From Phalacrocorax aristotelis (taxonomy: Eukaryota; Chordata; Aves; Suliformes; Phalacrocoracidae), in contig NC_134279.1 of the NCBI RefSeq assembly GCF_949628215.1, forward strand, positions 50,952,266-51,016,265: a stretch of DNA of 64,000 nucleotides, written 5' to 3'. Positions 52,101 through 62,502 of the stretch are shown piece by piece. A model generated the notes under the pieces. The model had not been told where the DNA came from, ran no database searches, and saw only the letters and a list, made by a program, of their open reading frames with translations. The first letter of the stretch is position 1. Each line of letters opens with the position of its first letter. The translations under genes and the position numbers were made by a program.

Positions 52101-55100
52101 GTCAGATGCCAATATGCTGATGTATGGAAGCATCTGAAGATGGTTATTAGACAATTTCAGCTTAATACTGTGCCTCAGAATTAAGAACAGCAGGGAACGA
52201 CAGTCAAACCCTCCTGGCTCAGGAGCATGAGATGTGCTGGCTGCTCCACACGGTCCACTCACACCAGACCACTGGCTGTGGGGCCTTCTTTGTCATGATG
52301 CACATCTCTTAGTTCCTCCCCTCTGCAAAATAATACATCTAGGACCTACGTGAGCTGTTCACAGCCTTCATAGCAACTACTACAAAGTCTATAAATATGA
52401 ACAGGAAAAAAGTGCTGGCACCAAAACCTTAAACTGCAAAGGAGCAAACTCTTCCTTTATGTAAAAGAGAAAGGTCTACTAACACATTTCTGGTGTGTCT
52501 ACCATGTGACAAACAATTTCACAATATGGCTATAGGATATGCACGCCCCGGTCTTTACACCAAAACCCACAGTGCCATCTAATCGTAAGAATGAATATTC
52601 ATGTAGTGGATACACAGAAACAGCCATGGTGGTCATGTGTGGGCACAGTTCTGATTTTTGAAAATTGCTGCTGTAGCATTCATCAAGCCAAAACCACATT
52701 ATCTTTTTCAAAAGTGTAACTGTGTAAATCAAAGTAGAATCAAGTTACTAACAGTCTCTCAGGAAAAAAAAAAACCTGCCTCTACAATATTCATTGGTAA
52801 ATACTTATTAGCTATAGGTACCTGAGATATTATTTGAAAAGTGGTCACAGGACAGACAGAAAACAGCCACAGAAACTATGAAAGAACTCTTCCTTATTTC
52901 AAACATAGTACAAAATTGCGGCTGGCTTACAAAACAGTGACAGTGTGAGTCAGTCATTGCCAGCTCCAGAATAAAATTCTACTGCTTCAGTCAAAAACAC
53001 AACATGACGCTTTGAGCTATTACATTGCTTACAGTCAGGTAACTTATTCCTCAATTTTGGAATGGGAAACAAAGCAGTGACAGTTTAACATTCAGCCATT
53101 CCTGCAAGCATGCCAGCACACTCAGACTGGGCTGCTAACACATACCGTCATTTATCTGCTATAGAGTTCCTTCCTCACGCAGGATTTGAAAGTAGTATAC
53201 CTCTGTATAGGTTTGTAGCCCTGTGGAGCAGAAGATGGAGAAGTGCGCAGATGCAGACAACATGTGAAGGCAGGCAGAGGTAAGCATAAGACAACGGCAT
53301 CATGAAAATACAAAAAAATGGCTTTAAGTGACGAATAGCTAGAAGATACAGTAAAATATGTGCTAGGCAAAATGTTTATCATTTAGTCACTAAGTTCCAA
53401 ATTTTTCAGTTTAAAAATGGAATTTATAAAGGAAAGGGAATCTTCTTATATATTTTAAATTGCAAAAAAAAAAAAAGAAAGGGAAGAACTATTTAAACCA
53501 AACAGCAAGCAAAAATAAGGCTGTTTGTGTCTGCATTTTTCACGTTTATGGCAATACTCTGACTGACCACCTGATGGCAGCTTAATATACTAGTTTGTTT
53601 AAAACTACTAAAACAAAAAATGGTTTCAGATTATAAAACTGTATTCCAGAAAGAGAGAAATTTCATTTGATAAACTCTTTAAGACATTCACTTTTCCAAA
53701 AACATGCCAAAAAATGTATTTTAAAATTAATATTTATTGTGTTCCTATAAGGGGTAGTACCTGACCTTCCTCAATTTTATAAGTTTATGACTAAGCTTTT
53801 AAATAGGACAAAGCTGGTAGGTACTGACTGACCTTTCAGAACTCCAGTTTCATTGGACTCGTGTAACTCTTTGCTCTTAAATATGTTTGCTTTAGTCAGA
53901 CTATATAACTAAGATGATCAAAGGACTGGGAAGCCTGCCATACGAGGATAGGCTGGGAGAGCTGGGTTTGTTCAGCCTTGAGAAAAGGAGGCTCAGAGGG
54001 GATCTCATCACCATGTGCCAGTACTTGAGGGGTAGCTACAAAGAAGATGGAGACTCCCTTTTTACAGGGAGTCACATGGAGAGGACAAGGGGGAATGGAT
54101 ACAAGTTGCTCTTGGGGAGATTCTGACTGGACACCAGAGGGAAATTTTTCACAGTGAGGAGCGTCACCCATTGGAATAATCTCCCCAGGGAAGTGGTTGA
54201 CTCGGCCACGTTGGACATCTTTAAGAGTCGTCTGGACAGGGTGCTGGGCCATCTTGTTTAGACTCTGCTCTTCCTAGAAAGGTTGGACTAGATGATGCCT
54301 GAGGTCCCTTCCAACCTGGGATTCTGTGAACTACAAAACGCCCTTTTCTAAAAAGCATGGTCCTAGTACCAAGCTCTGTGATGCCCTCAAGGCTCTTCCG
54401 GGCAAACATTTTAGTATAAAACTTTTTAAAAAGATGAATTACTAAATGTAAGATGTTAATTGTAAAATCATACTTCAAGTCATAGGCCTATTTTAAACTT
54501 AGACGGTTTTAGAGTGATAATCAGAGACTACATTGATTTGAGCAGACATTAATTGTAGGATACTTAACATTAAAATGAGGCATTTACACTTTAGAAACAG
54601 GTTCAAATTTCTCACGGCCAAAACTTCCATGTTGCTACAAAATACTGCATAAGCAGAAGCTTATGTTCTTTCATCCGTATAATGGAACTGACCAAATCTT
54701 AATATGGATTTCAAACACAGTTATTAACAAAGAAAAGGTTAGTGATTTGTTAGTTTTGATTTAGCACAAAGCAACATTTGAGCCTTCCACATTATCAGAG
54801 CAAGGGGGTAAACTTTTACTTGTTCTGGCCACACTAAATACTGTGTAACTTTTAATGTACAAACAATAGGAAACAATTAATGGCACTTTCTACCAATTTG
54901 CCCTGGGCAAAAGGTTCTTACGTGTTTTCGCCTTTTCATTCTAAACAAAGATCAGGGTGTGTGGGGGTGTTTATTAAACTGAAAAGGCAAATTTTTGCAG
55001 AGTTTTTACCCACTCTTGGAAAGATCAGGTTTGTGTGACACTTACAAAAACTTACTGGAAATCGTAATTCCTAAGTTTGGTACTGTAATTGTCTTGTAAT

Positions 55101-58100
55101 ACTACTAATTATTGAAGAGAATGCATTTTTCTGAATACTCTAATAAGTCTGCATGTAACTGAATCACGACCATCTCCTGTGCAATCCAGGATATATCTCG
55201 TATCTAATTAAAATTAGACATATCATTTATGAAAGGCCATGCTATTCTTCTGACATCCTTGGCTGTTTTTTACAGTTCTTTTACAGTCCACTGGAATATT
55301 TTATAGTGGCCTAGGCAAAAGAAAGATATCTACATAAGACTGAATAGTGCTGGATGATATTTTTAAAGATTACATGTGATTTCTGTCATGCATTTTGTGA
55401 AATAGAAACATGTAATACATTTACAAGAATTACTTAGTAAGCAGACTGTTTTCTGGTTAAATTAACATACATTGCACACTTACAATTAGTAAACAATTAA
55501 AACATATAGCTGAACATCTTGAAACAGTTGTGAAACAATCATCATTCCCACACCATAATAAAAGGAATTGAGGACCAACGATGAAATAAGTTTGTTACAA
55601 ATGCAGTGGTTGTTATCCACAGTTTATGTTTGATCATAGTATTACAAAAATAACAAGCAAACTATTAGACTCAACACCACTTCACAGAAAGTTCTAAAAT
55701 TATATTTAGGAAGCTAACTGAAAATGACTAAAAGTACATTACAGAAATAACATACTGAAATGTCAATTTAGGAACCATCACACAGTTTAAGATTTATGTC
55801 TAAGGGATTAAGCTGTCAGTAAGAACACCATTTTACATTTAGGTAAAAATGTTAACACTTGTCATATGAAGAAAAAAAATGTGACTTTTATTTATCATAC
55901 TCTCATTAAAAATTTTTCTGATACTATAAAATTCCCCTATACTACACAGAACCTGAAGAGGGCAGCAAGGCCTATACATTTACCTAAAAGGCAAAGCATG
56001 ATTTACAAGCTTGTTCCCTATGAAAATTTTCTGCAATTTCCTGCCCTCTAGCTTCTTGTAATTTAACCCTGTATTAGATACTGGGTTAAACTATCAAAAG
56101 CAACTCTGAACTAGAATATAGCATTGTTCAGCACCACTTCACTAATTCTTTATTTGAAAATAAAAACTATCTTCTGCTGCAACTTTTTCCAACAGTCACT
56201 ATCAATACTTGGTATTTTTAAAAATGTTTTAGAAGAGCCAATGGTTGACCTTTAAACTGCCTGAGTTTGAGAGAGAGAAACACTCTTTTCCCTGCAAACA
56301 ACCCAGACATAATTGCTACCCTTGTTAAAATTCTTAGTGCCAGTCTAGCAATCACATAATACAGAAGAAATGACAGTATGCAGAGGATTTCTCATCTCCA
56401 GTTTGGTTTGTGTACTGTAAAGGTACATTATATTGTCTATGTATTGCTTTCTAATAAAAAATTCAGGAATTTAAGAAGGCATTTATCTTTCAGACTGCTT
56501 CAGGATTTCTATAAAACATATGTCTTTAAATATAAACACTGTTGGTTTGCAAACCTACTGGTGATACAGGTGCTAAAGTAAGCACTGGTAAGTAGTAAAG
56601 TCAACTAAGATAACTATAAAAATTAGAATCCTTACCCTAAACCCCCGATTCAGTCTGTCTTTCATAATGCCGATAAATTCTTTATAACTCAACTGGTCAT
56701 CTCTGTCGACATCAAAAATCTTGAACACTGTGTTCACCAAATGTGGTGAAAGCTTCACGCCTGTGGCTACATACACAGCACGTTTGAATTCGTCTGCATA
56801 AAGAGAACATCAGAAGAAAAAATAAAATACATTAATCCTACTTCGTGGACAACACATTATGAAATACAAGTAAATTTTGAGTTTTCACATTTAAACACTC
56901 AAAAAATAAGAAAATGTGAAAATTAGGATTGGATTTCACAGTTCTAAACCAAGTAGTTTGATATGATACTGATATGATAACACTTAATTGGTATAAATTA
57001 TTTTACACAAATATACTATGTGTAATAACAAAATCAGAAAAACATATTATAATTAAACCTATGTTACGTATGTACTGATGGCATCTACTTAATTGACACA
57101 GAACCTAAGAAACAGAGCACACAGAAAACAGTATACTCCTTTGGTAAGGCCACACGAGGTAGGACCAGTTGGTGTTACTGTGTCAGACCCATGAAGATGC
57201 TACTTGAGTAGAGCACACAAGTCTGACTACCTCACATATTCTTCACCTTGCACTCCCCAAGCATCTCAACTGTTCTGTTAAGGATTTTAGACACTACATA
57301 CCTGCCTAGTTCTTTCAGCAGCCACTTACTGGTTTGTTAAAAAATCTGTCTAATCCATCTTTGGATCTTCTGACAGTTTCCTTCTACAACCTTCATAGAA
57401 GGACAGATTCCAGATGCCGGCTGTGTAAAGAAATGTTTTTGTTTGCTTTAAACCTATCTCTTATTGGTGTCATCAGGTGCCTTTTAACTCTTGTATTGTA
57501 GGATTTGGTGACCACCTACTCTGCATTCAGCTTATCCACCACTTATATGACTTTGTAAAGTTTTATCATTATCTCTCATGATATGACCAAGCCTTCTCCT
57601 CTCAAAGCTGGAGTCCTAGCCTTCTTAGCCTTTTACCCAAGACATTAAAACTACAAACTACGAATTACAAAACATTTTTGTATTTTTGTCAACAGCTCTG
57701 TAACCTTATCAACAGATTTTTATAAAAATATAAATACTTACCTTGACCTATGGAACGACTTGCAAAATTATACATTTGCATTGCAATTGTAAAGTCTTCT
57801 AGGTTGTTCAAGAATTGGAAAAATGATCTAAACTCATCAAATGTGATACCCTAAAAAAATAAAAGAACAATATACACCATAAGAATTATCAGTAGTGATG
57901 ACAACTGAATAAATAAACCTTGCAGTTAAATATGTCTACTTTATTTAAGAATAGATACCACACCCATTGAAAAAGATAGAGATTTGTACTGAAAGTTAAT
58001 GAAGTAAAGAATGGGAGTCTCCTGAGGTATGCAAGATGTCTTTCCTCTTTGCCACTGCAATGGATAGCAAATCTCACCCAAAAACCAGTCAGATATATTG

Positions 58101-61100
58101 TTCCATTGCTTAAGTCAATCTTTAAGAATTCCACGACTATTACAGCAGTTGATATTGAGAATAAGAGTCTAGGTTTGTATGAATATTGGAATATGTTTAC
58201 TACCGAAAACCTGCAAACCGCTATTATATATGTGGGCATATGTGCTCACATGAATACACTGGATGAATTAATAAATACATGTTATGATCTAACTTAAGCT
58301 CTGTACTTTAAGGTGCAGTTTTCACATACCCATGTTTAGACAACTAGGTCTCTTCAGCTGATACTCCAAGTATCAAGTATTCCAGGGTTTCTCCAGCTTT
58401 TTAAAAAATCTTTTGCATTTTGATCAGACTTCAGAGTATCTTCTGTGAAAGTTTCTCTGAAAGTGCTGTTGTTAAAAGAGCTTATTTTTTCTTCTTCCTG
58501 ATATTTGTTCTGCTTTTCTCTCATCTTAGCTATAAATCCAAAGACCTGATAAACTATCTCTAAACTGATTTTGAAAGAGCCCTTAAACAGAGACTTTGAA
58601 TTAAGCCAGGACCATTGCCTATATCTCATTCTCCATGGCCAGCCATTCTGAACATGGGATCACGTTCTTCATCAGACCTTGATCTCCCTGGCCTCCTTTA
58701 ACTATCATTCCCAGCTATTCTTCTGTCTGCTTTTATCCTTTTATCCTATTTAATTACTTCTCTCTGAAAATAAACCTGAAGACAACAGAAAGACCAGTGA
58801 GCCCTTCTGTTCAAACTAAGATCTTGACCTACGTCTCTCCTCAAATATATACAAAGTCATTATGGTACGGCAGAACACAGAAAACATACTGAAACAGGTT
58901 TGTGGCAGACGAGTAAATGGCAGAGGTTGGCCATGAGCTCATATGAGACAGTAAGCACTATGCTAAATGTGGAGAGCAACATATTATTGTTAAAAGACAT
59001 TAATAGGCCTCCACCCACTTGAGATGTAAACCACTGCTTAAGTGATCCTAACTAAGCTCTAGCTAAGATTTATAAACTGTTTGACTGGAGAACTTGACCC
59101 ATCTCCAACATGAATTGCTTTTCTCAATCAGCAGATTTGTTCTGTTTCATCCTTTGAAATTGGGAGGAAACTCTCATAGACACAAGCAGAACAGCCTCCT
59201 TATTCTCCTTTAAATTTATATCTTAAAAGCTTAATTTACGAATACTAATAAATACCGTCTTCTTGTTGCGTTGCATTTGGCATCTAATAGTTTGTGAGTT
59301 TGTGTCCAAATTCTGTTTCTTGCACTCTGTTTAGACTGAACTCTGGGACTGGAATAATTTTGTCACATATTTATGAAATACCTAGATCAGTGAAACTTCA
59401 GTCCCCAGCTAGGACCCTCAGGTACTGTGGCAAAATAGCAATAATAGAAAATGGTCATCAAAGTCTTGAGCTGACATTTTAATGTTCACAATGATTTTTA
59501 AAAATCCTTAATTTGCACCAATTTGTCTATAAATATTTTGAATGTGGGAGATACTGTAAGAGGTCAGGCTACTGGAAAAATTCTAGCTCTTTCCATATAA
59601 CTACAGAGGAGATGATCAGTCCAGATGGAAAGTAGCCCTTGCATAGGTGAGGCTGAGAACCACTGGTCTACAAACAAGCCTTTTTGCAGCTTCTGTGATT
59701 CCAGTAGTGATGAAAACAGCTACCATGAGTTGACACTGGGGATGAAGCAAGGAGATGAAGGAGCCACCCCTGCAGTCCATGGCTAAGCTGTACATACTCC
59801 GCAACATTTTAGCTATGAGAAAAAGAGCTGTCTTCACTTAAGAGTTCTACAATTTCTGCTGAAATCATCTGCAATCATACATGTTTATTTCCTCTCAAGG
59901 AAGAACAGCAAAGGACACAAAGGAGGCAGAAGGGCAGGCAAAATGACACTCCAACAGAGTTGGGCATAAAGCAGGCTACTGTCTTTCTCCTTTCCTAGGA
60001 CCATATTTTGTTCAACTGGTAACTAATAACATTTCGTATTTGCCATATGTTTTGCATTTTAGCACAGGAAATAAATAAAGAAGTTAGTTTCCTTGTACAT
60101 AGAAAATAAATAGTTTCCAGTAGTTTATTTTCTATGTACAAGGAAACAAACTTTTTTATTTATTTGGACAGATTATATTTTACTACAGCAAAGAAAACTG
60201 CTATATTAATGCACCAATGCTGTTAAAAATGCATAGGCTTTCTTTAGGAGCTGATATTTGTAGTAATTCAAGATGCCAGCTTAAATGAATCACTGCTTGG
60301 CATCTAGTTAGTGAAAGGAGGAAAACATCCTGTGAGCAGGCAGCATGCCCTCTGAACATTTTAACATGACTACGCTATGCCAAATGATCATCATGTTGCT
60401 TTAGAGGCTTCTACATGCAGCACCACGAAAAATTAACTTTGCCAACTGTGAGAGTAGCTGCCTATTCCTTTACAGGCTAGAATGATGTTTCTTCTAAATG
60501 GAATCCTCTGGTTGTATTAGTATTGCAGCTTTTCACTGTAGTAGAGAGTACATTTTATAATTTCCAAATTATGATGTTATTAGAAGTGTAAGAAAGTGCA
60601 AACATATGAAAAACGCTTCCATGGCAATAAGAGGCAAAGTCCCATTCTGAAAAGCCTGTGGCAAGCACCACAGATGTCACAGGGATTTACTTTTTCCACT
60701 CTACCAATAGCACATTTACCAAGCCAGTGATATGGACCCATGGAAAATGGCAATGTCTTGGTTTAGTTAATGGAGATATACGGCACTGGTCAAGTGCCAG
60801 GATATTCCTAGAACACAGCATAAGCAAACCTGTAACTGAGTGACAGCTTTCTACATGAAGGTTTTCCTTAGCTGATGGTCCCATCAGAGATCAGAAGAGG
60901 AAACTACTGTGGAAGACTTGCACCGGAAGACTTAGGGATGAACTTCAAAGAACACTTCCTTGTGTTTAAAAGAAAGTGTTGGCATTTATATTTACTTAAT
61001 CAACTCCACCTTTGCCATTCAGAGAAGCATTTTTCTATACCTATGACTGTCATTACTTTTCAGTTACCCAAGTGATACATCATTGTTGTTATACAAGCCT

Positions 61101-62502
61101 CAAAGTGATTTCTTTTTTTTCCAGATTTCCATATATCTGGAAATCTTGACTGCACCCTAACCAAAAACCATCTAGGAACCATGAAAAAAAAAAAGCCTTA
61201 TAGTATTTCTGTTGCACTGTCTTGGCTTTGAATACTGAAAGCTGCGCAGATGTTTTAGAGCAGCTAGAACTGAGCACCTCAGCAGCCAGACCGGGAACTC
61301 TGATCTCAATCTTACTGCTTCATCTTACACCTCATCTGGTGCAGAAGAGACAGCCCTGCTTTCCTTTTCCACTTCCCAGCTACATTTATCTCTCAGTGGA
61401 CCTAACTGCTGTACAACCACAGGAGTGTCAGATAATCCAGATATTTGAACAGAAAACTGTTGATTTTTGGAGTGTGTTTCTATCAGGTCAGCTGACCTTA
61501 CTTACTCAGTAGACTGAAATTGCAATGTAATTTCTCAGACAAAAAGCCCCAAAAACTGTCCAAACCGATTTATTACTTTTCTTCACAAGCTCTGCTGTCA
61601 ATTCTATCAAAATACACAGCTATTGAAAGAGCTAGATTCCTAGGACAGGTTAATCTGATCTCCGTCTGTAAACACAAACAGTATATCCAAAACATCCCTT
61701 ATTTGAAGGGCTACTTTTAATGTTATCCTGTCGATTACCACTGATGCATAGTTGCCACTACATTTCTTTCAGATACACCTGTGACAACACATTCGTTGTT
61801 AAACAAACGAAGGACTATCTACCTCATGACCTTTACTGTTTTTATTATCTTTTCTATCTCTTCATAAGAATCACATACCATAAATAATTATATACAAGGG
61901 ATCCATTTAAGACTATAAAACAACTAGATAAAGGGTGTTGATGTTGTTTCTGAAGAGATGCTATTCCAGTGGCAGTATAAAAGAGAAGTAAGAAGGGGGT
62001 TTTAATGCCTCATTGCTAGAAAATTGTTCAAGTCTTATGGGTTTTGCTGTTTAAACTGAATTTTCATGTAATATAAAGCTTTGTTATCTAAACTTCAAAA
62101 ATATTACTAGCTAAATCCTATGGAACATAATTCTATGCTATTTACTCTTCTACATTTTATTCAGGAAGTAATCTGAAAAACATGTGACATACAGCTCATG
62201 ATCAGAATAAAATCCTGGTGCTAATTAATTCAGTGACAGAATCTCATTCAGTCCAAGAAGGCTATGTTTTCATCTTCATGACACTGGGACTGGATCCTGT
62301 GGCCCACTGCTGTCCTAGCTAAACTATTACCTTTTCTTCAGGAATCCTGCAGCGCATGTTTTCCAGGTAACTTGATGTATTTTCCACATTTGTATACCTC
62401 AAAAGAATATGGGCAAAGTCTTCCTCACTGATGGTGTTCATCCCATTAGAGTAGGAAAGGAATTCTATCTCTAGAACCTCGGTTTGTAGGTTATCCATAA
62501 AT
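46022..62502 (-). CDS. MICU3: MICU3, mitochondrial calcium uptake protein 3 (3' part of gene; N-terminal exons outside the window)
   Basis: EF-hand protein of the mitochondrial intermembrane space that associates with MICU1 and enhances uptake through the MCU uniporter, best known in neurons. Visible exons in transcription order: 62502-62331, 57850-57742, 56793-56636, 53220-53146 (stop at 53154-53152), plus a candidate alternative terminal exon 46132-46022. Joined, the first four give 167 residues ending in KELYSR, near-identical to the human C-terminal third as I recall it. The last canonical EF-hand loop, with Asp at 1, 3 and 5, Gln at 7, Ser at 9 and Glu at 12 ([14 protein letters not shown]), is intact. 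Splice phases agree at each junction. The [20 protein letters not shown] segment and the tail are MICU3-specific, which separates it from MICU1 and MICU2. It is the upstream tandem neighbour of ZDHHC2, as in human 8p22. Confidence 0.94.
46260..46848 (+). mobile_element. Solo LTR of an avian endogenous retrovirus, copy 1
   Basis: 589 bp with TG...CA ends (TGTCATGGTTTTAGCTGGGA ... CTAAACCACAACA) flanked by a 4-bp direct duplication GATC (46256-46259 and 46849-46852), so it inserted as, or recombined to, a solo LTR. Internal features are a T-rich and ATT-repeat tract (46655-46715) and ATTAAA followed by a conserved cttatctcaacccatgag block. It has no internal retroviral genes and no primer-binding site next to it. 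It is antisense to MICU3 and starts 127 bp upstream of the candidate distal exon's acceptor. Confidence 0.88.
49888..50510 (+). mobile_element. Solo LTR of the same family, copy 2
   Basis: Collinear with copy 1 over its length: tagagttaattttcttc near the start, ctctgccgggcgcacagga, caaagggatattccata, an ATT/GTT repeat tract, attaaactgttcttatctc and a GGGG-rich end closing in accacgaca. The left edge is less certain (extra bases and no clear target duplication). It diverges from copy 1 by scattered substitutions and is in the same orientation, antisense to MICU3. Confidence 0.85.
53146..53220 (-). CDS. MICU3: MICU3 usual C-terminal exon (short tail), possibly a 75-nt cassette
   Basis: The acceptor TCTGCTCCACAG leads into [20 protein letters not shown] then SR and TAA (53154-53152). 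It aligns with the human C-terminus (GYKTVQKYPTFKSCLKKELHSR split, from memory). Six bases after the stop there is a good donor, ACG|GTATGT (53145-53140), giving an exon of 75 nt, a multiple of 3. If that donor is used, the exon is internal, its stop is too close to the junction to trigger nonsense-mediated decay, and the exon at 46 kb supplies the 3' UTR. Confidence 0.9.
53221..56635 (-). other. MICU3 intron upstream of the short-tail exon
   Basis: Apart from CR1 copy 3 and a short A run near 53464-53477 this is plain AT-rich intron. Confidence 0.75.
53905..54330 (+). mobile_element. CR1 LINE 3' fragment, copy 3 (MICU3 intron)
   Basis: 5'-truncated CR1 with the RT C-terminal remnant (open from 53914 to 54126, including [20 protein letters not shown]) and the 3' end ggttggactagatgatgcct followed by tcccttccaacc and attctgtgaa. 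It is antisense to MICU3 and about 700 bp from the short-tail exon. Confidence 0.94.
56636..56793 (-). CDS. MICU3: MICU3 internal exon (last canonical EF-hand)
   Basis: 158 nt, acceptor CTTTATGCAG, donor TTTAGG|GTAAGG ending on a codon boundary. Completes Asp and encodes 52 residues, starting [20 protein letters not shown], with the calcium loop [12 protein letters not shown] complete, and ending DRLNRGFR. The phase-0 end is compatible with both downstream terminal exons (53220 and 46132). Confidence 0.97.
57120..57690 (-). mobile_element. Old CR1/L3-like LINE fragment (sense on minus)
   Basis: Reads on plus like the reverse complement of an amniote CR1/L3-type 3' region: ctgtgtcagaccc, tttttgtttgctttaaacct, tggtgaccacctactctgca, gttttatcattatctctcat and tctcaaagctggagtcctag, in the order known from turtle, crocodile and bird copies. 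It is strongly diverged, so it is ancient. Edges approximate. It spans most of the intron between the 57742 exon and the 56793 exon, extending from within 56794-57741. Confidence 0.65.
57742..57850 (-). CDS. MICU3: MICU3 internal exon ([11 protein letters not shown]... segment)
   Basis: 109 nt, acceptor TTTTTTAG, donor CAAG|GTAAGT. Encodes 36 residues: [20 protein letters not shown] then [16 protein letters not shown], with a split Asp into the next exon. Corresponds to the helices between the central and last EF-hands of the family. Confidence 0.96.
57851..62330 (-). other. MICU3 intron with a long hairpin
   Basis: AT-rich intron. It contains the long inverted repeat at 60069-60165 and a short one at 61118-61146. 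No exon or repeat family recognised in the remainder. Confidence 0.7.
60069..60165. repeat. Long near-perfect inverted repeat (42-bp arms, 13-base loop)
   Basis: The left arm 60069-60110 and right arm 60124-60165 are reverse complements at 40 of 42 positions, the inner 24 bp (gtttccttgtacatagaaaa plus taaa) being perfect. The loop is tagtttccagtag. It would fold into a stable hairpin in DNA or in the MICU3 pre-mRNA. Confidence 0.93.
62331..62502 (-). CDS. MICU3: MICU3 internal exon (FMDNLQTEV... segment)
   Basis: 172 nt, acceptor TTTGTGTTTCAG, donor GAAAAG|GTAATA. Begins with the last base of a split Arg and encodes 57 residues, starting [20 protein letters not shown] and ending RCRIPEEK. 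This is the helical linker and a non-canonical EF-hand-like segment ([11 protein letters not shown]) in the middle of the MICU fold. Only a few residues differ from human near its end. Confidence 0.96.

Larger units (their letters stand above)
46133..53145 (-). other. MICU3 intron between the usual C-terminal exon and the candidate distal exon
   Basis: Contains the two LTRs. The sequences between and beside them (46853-49887 and 50511-53145) are AT-rich without retroviral genes or other recognisable features. Confidence 0.6.

Noticed and set aside
58354-58629. 91-codon minus-strand ORF in a MICU3 intron
   Set aside because: Not in a MICU3 frame junction, no homology recognised, Lys/Phe/Ser-rich composition typical of AT-rich intron sequence.
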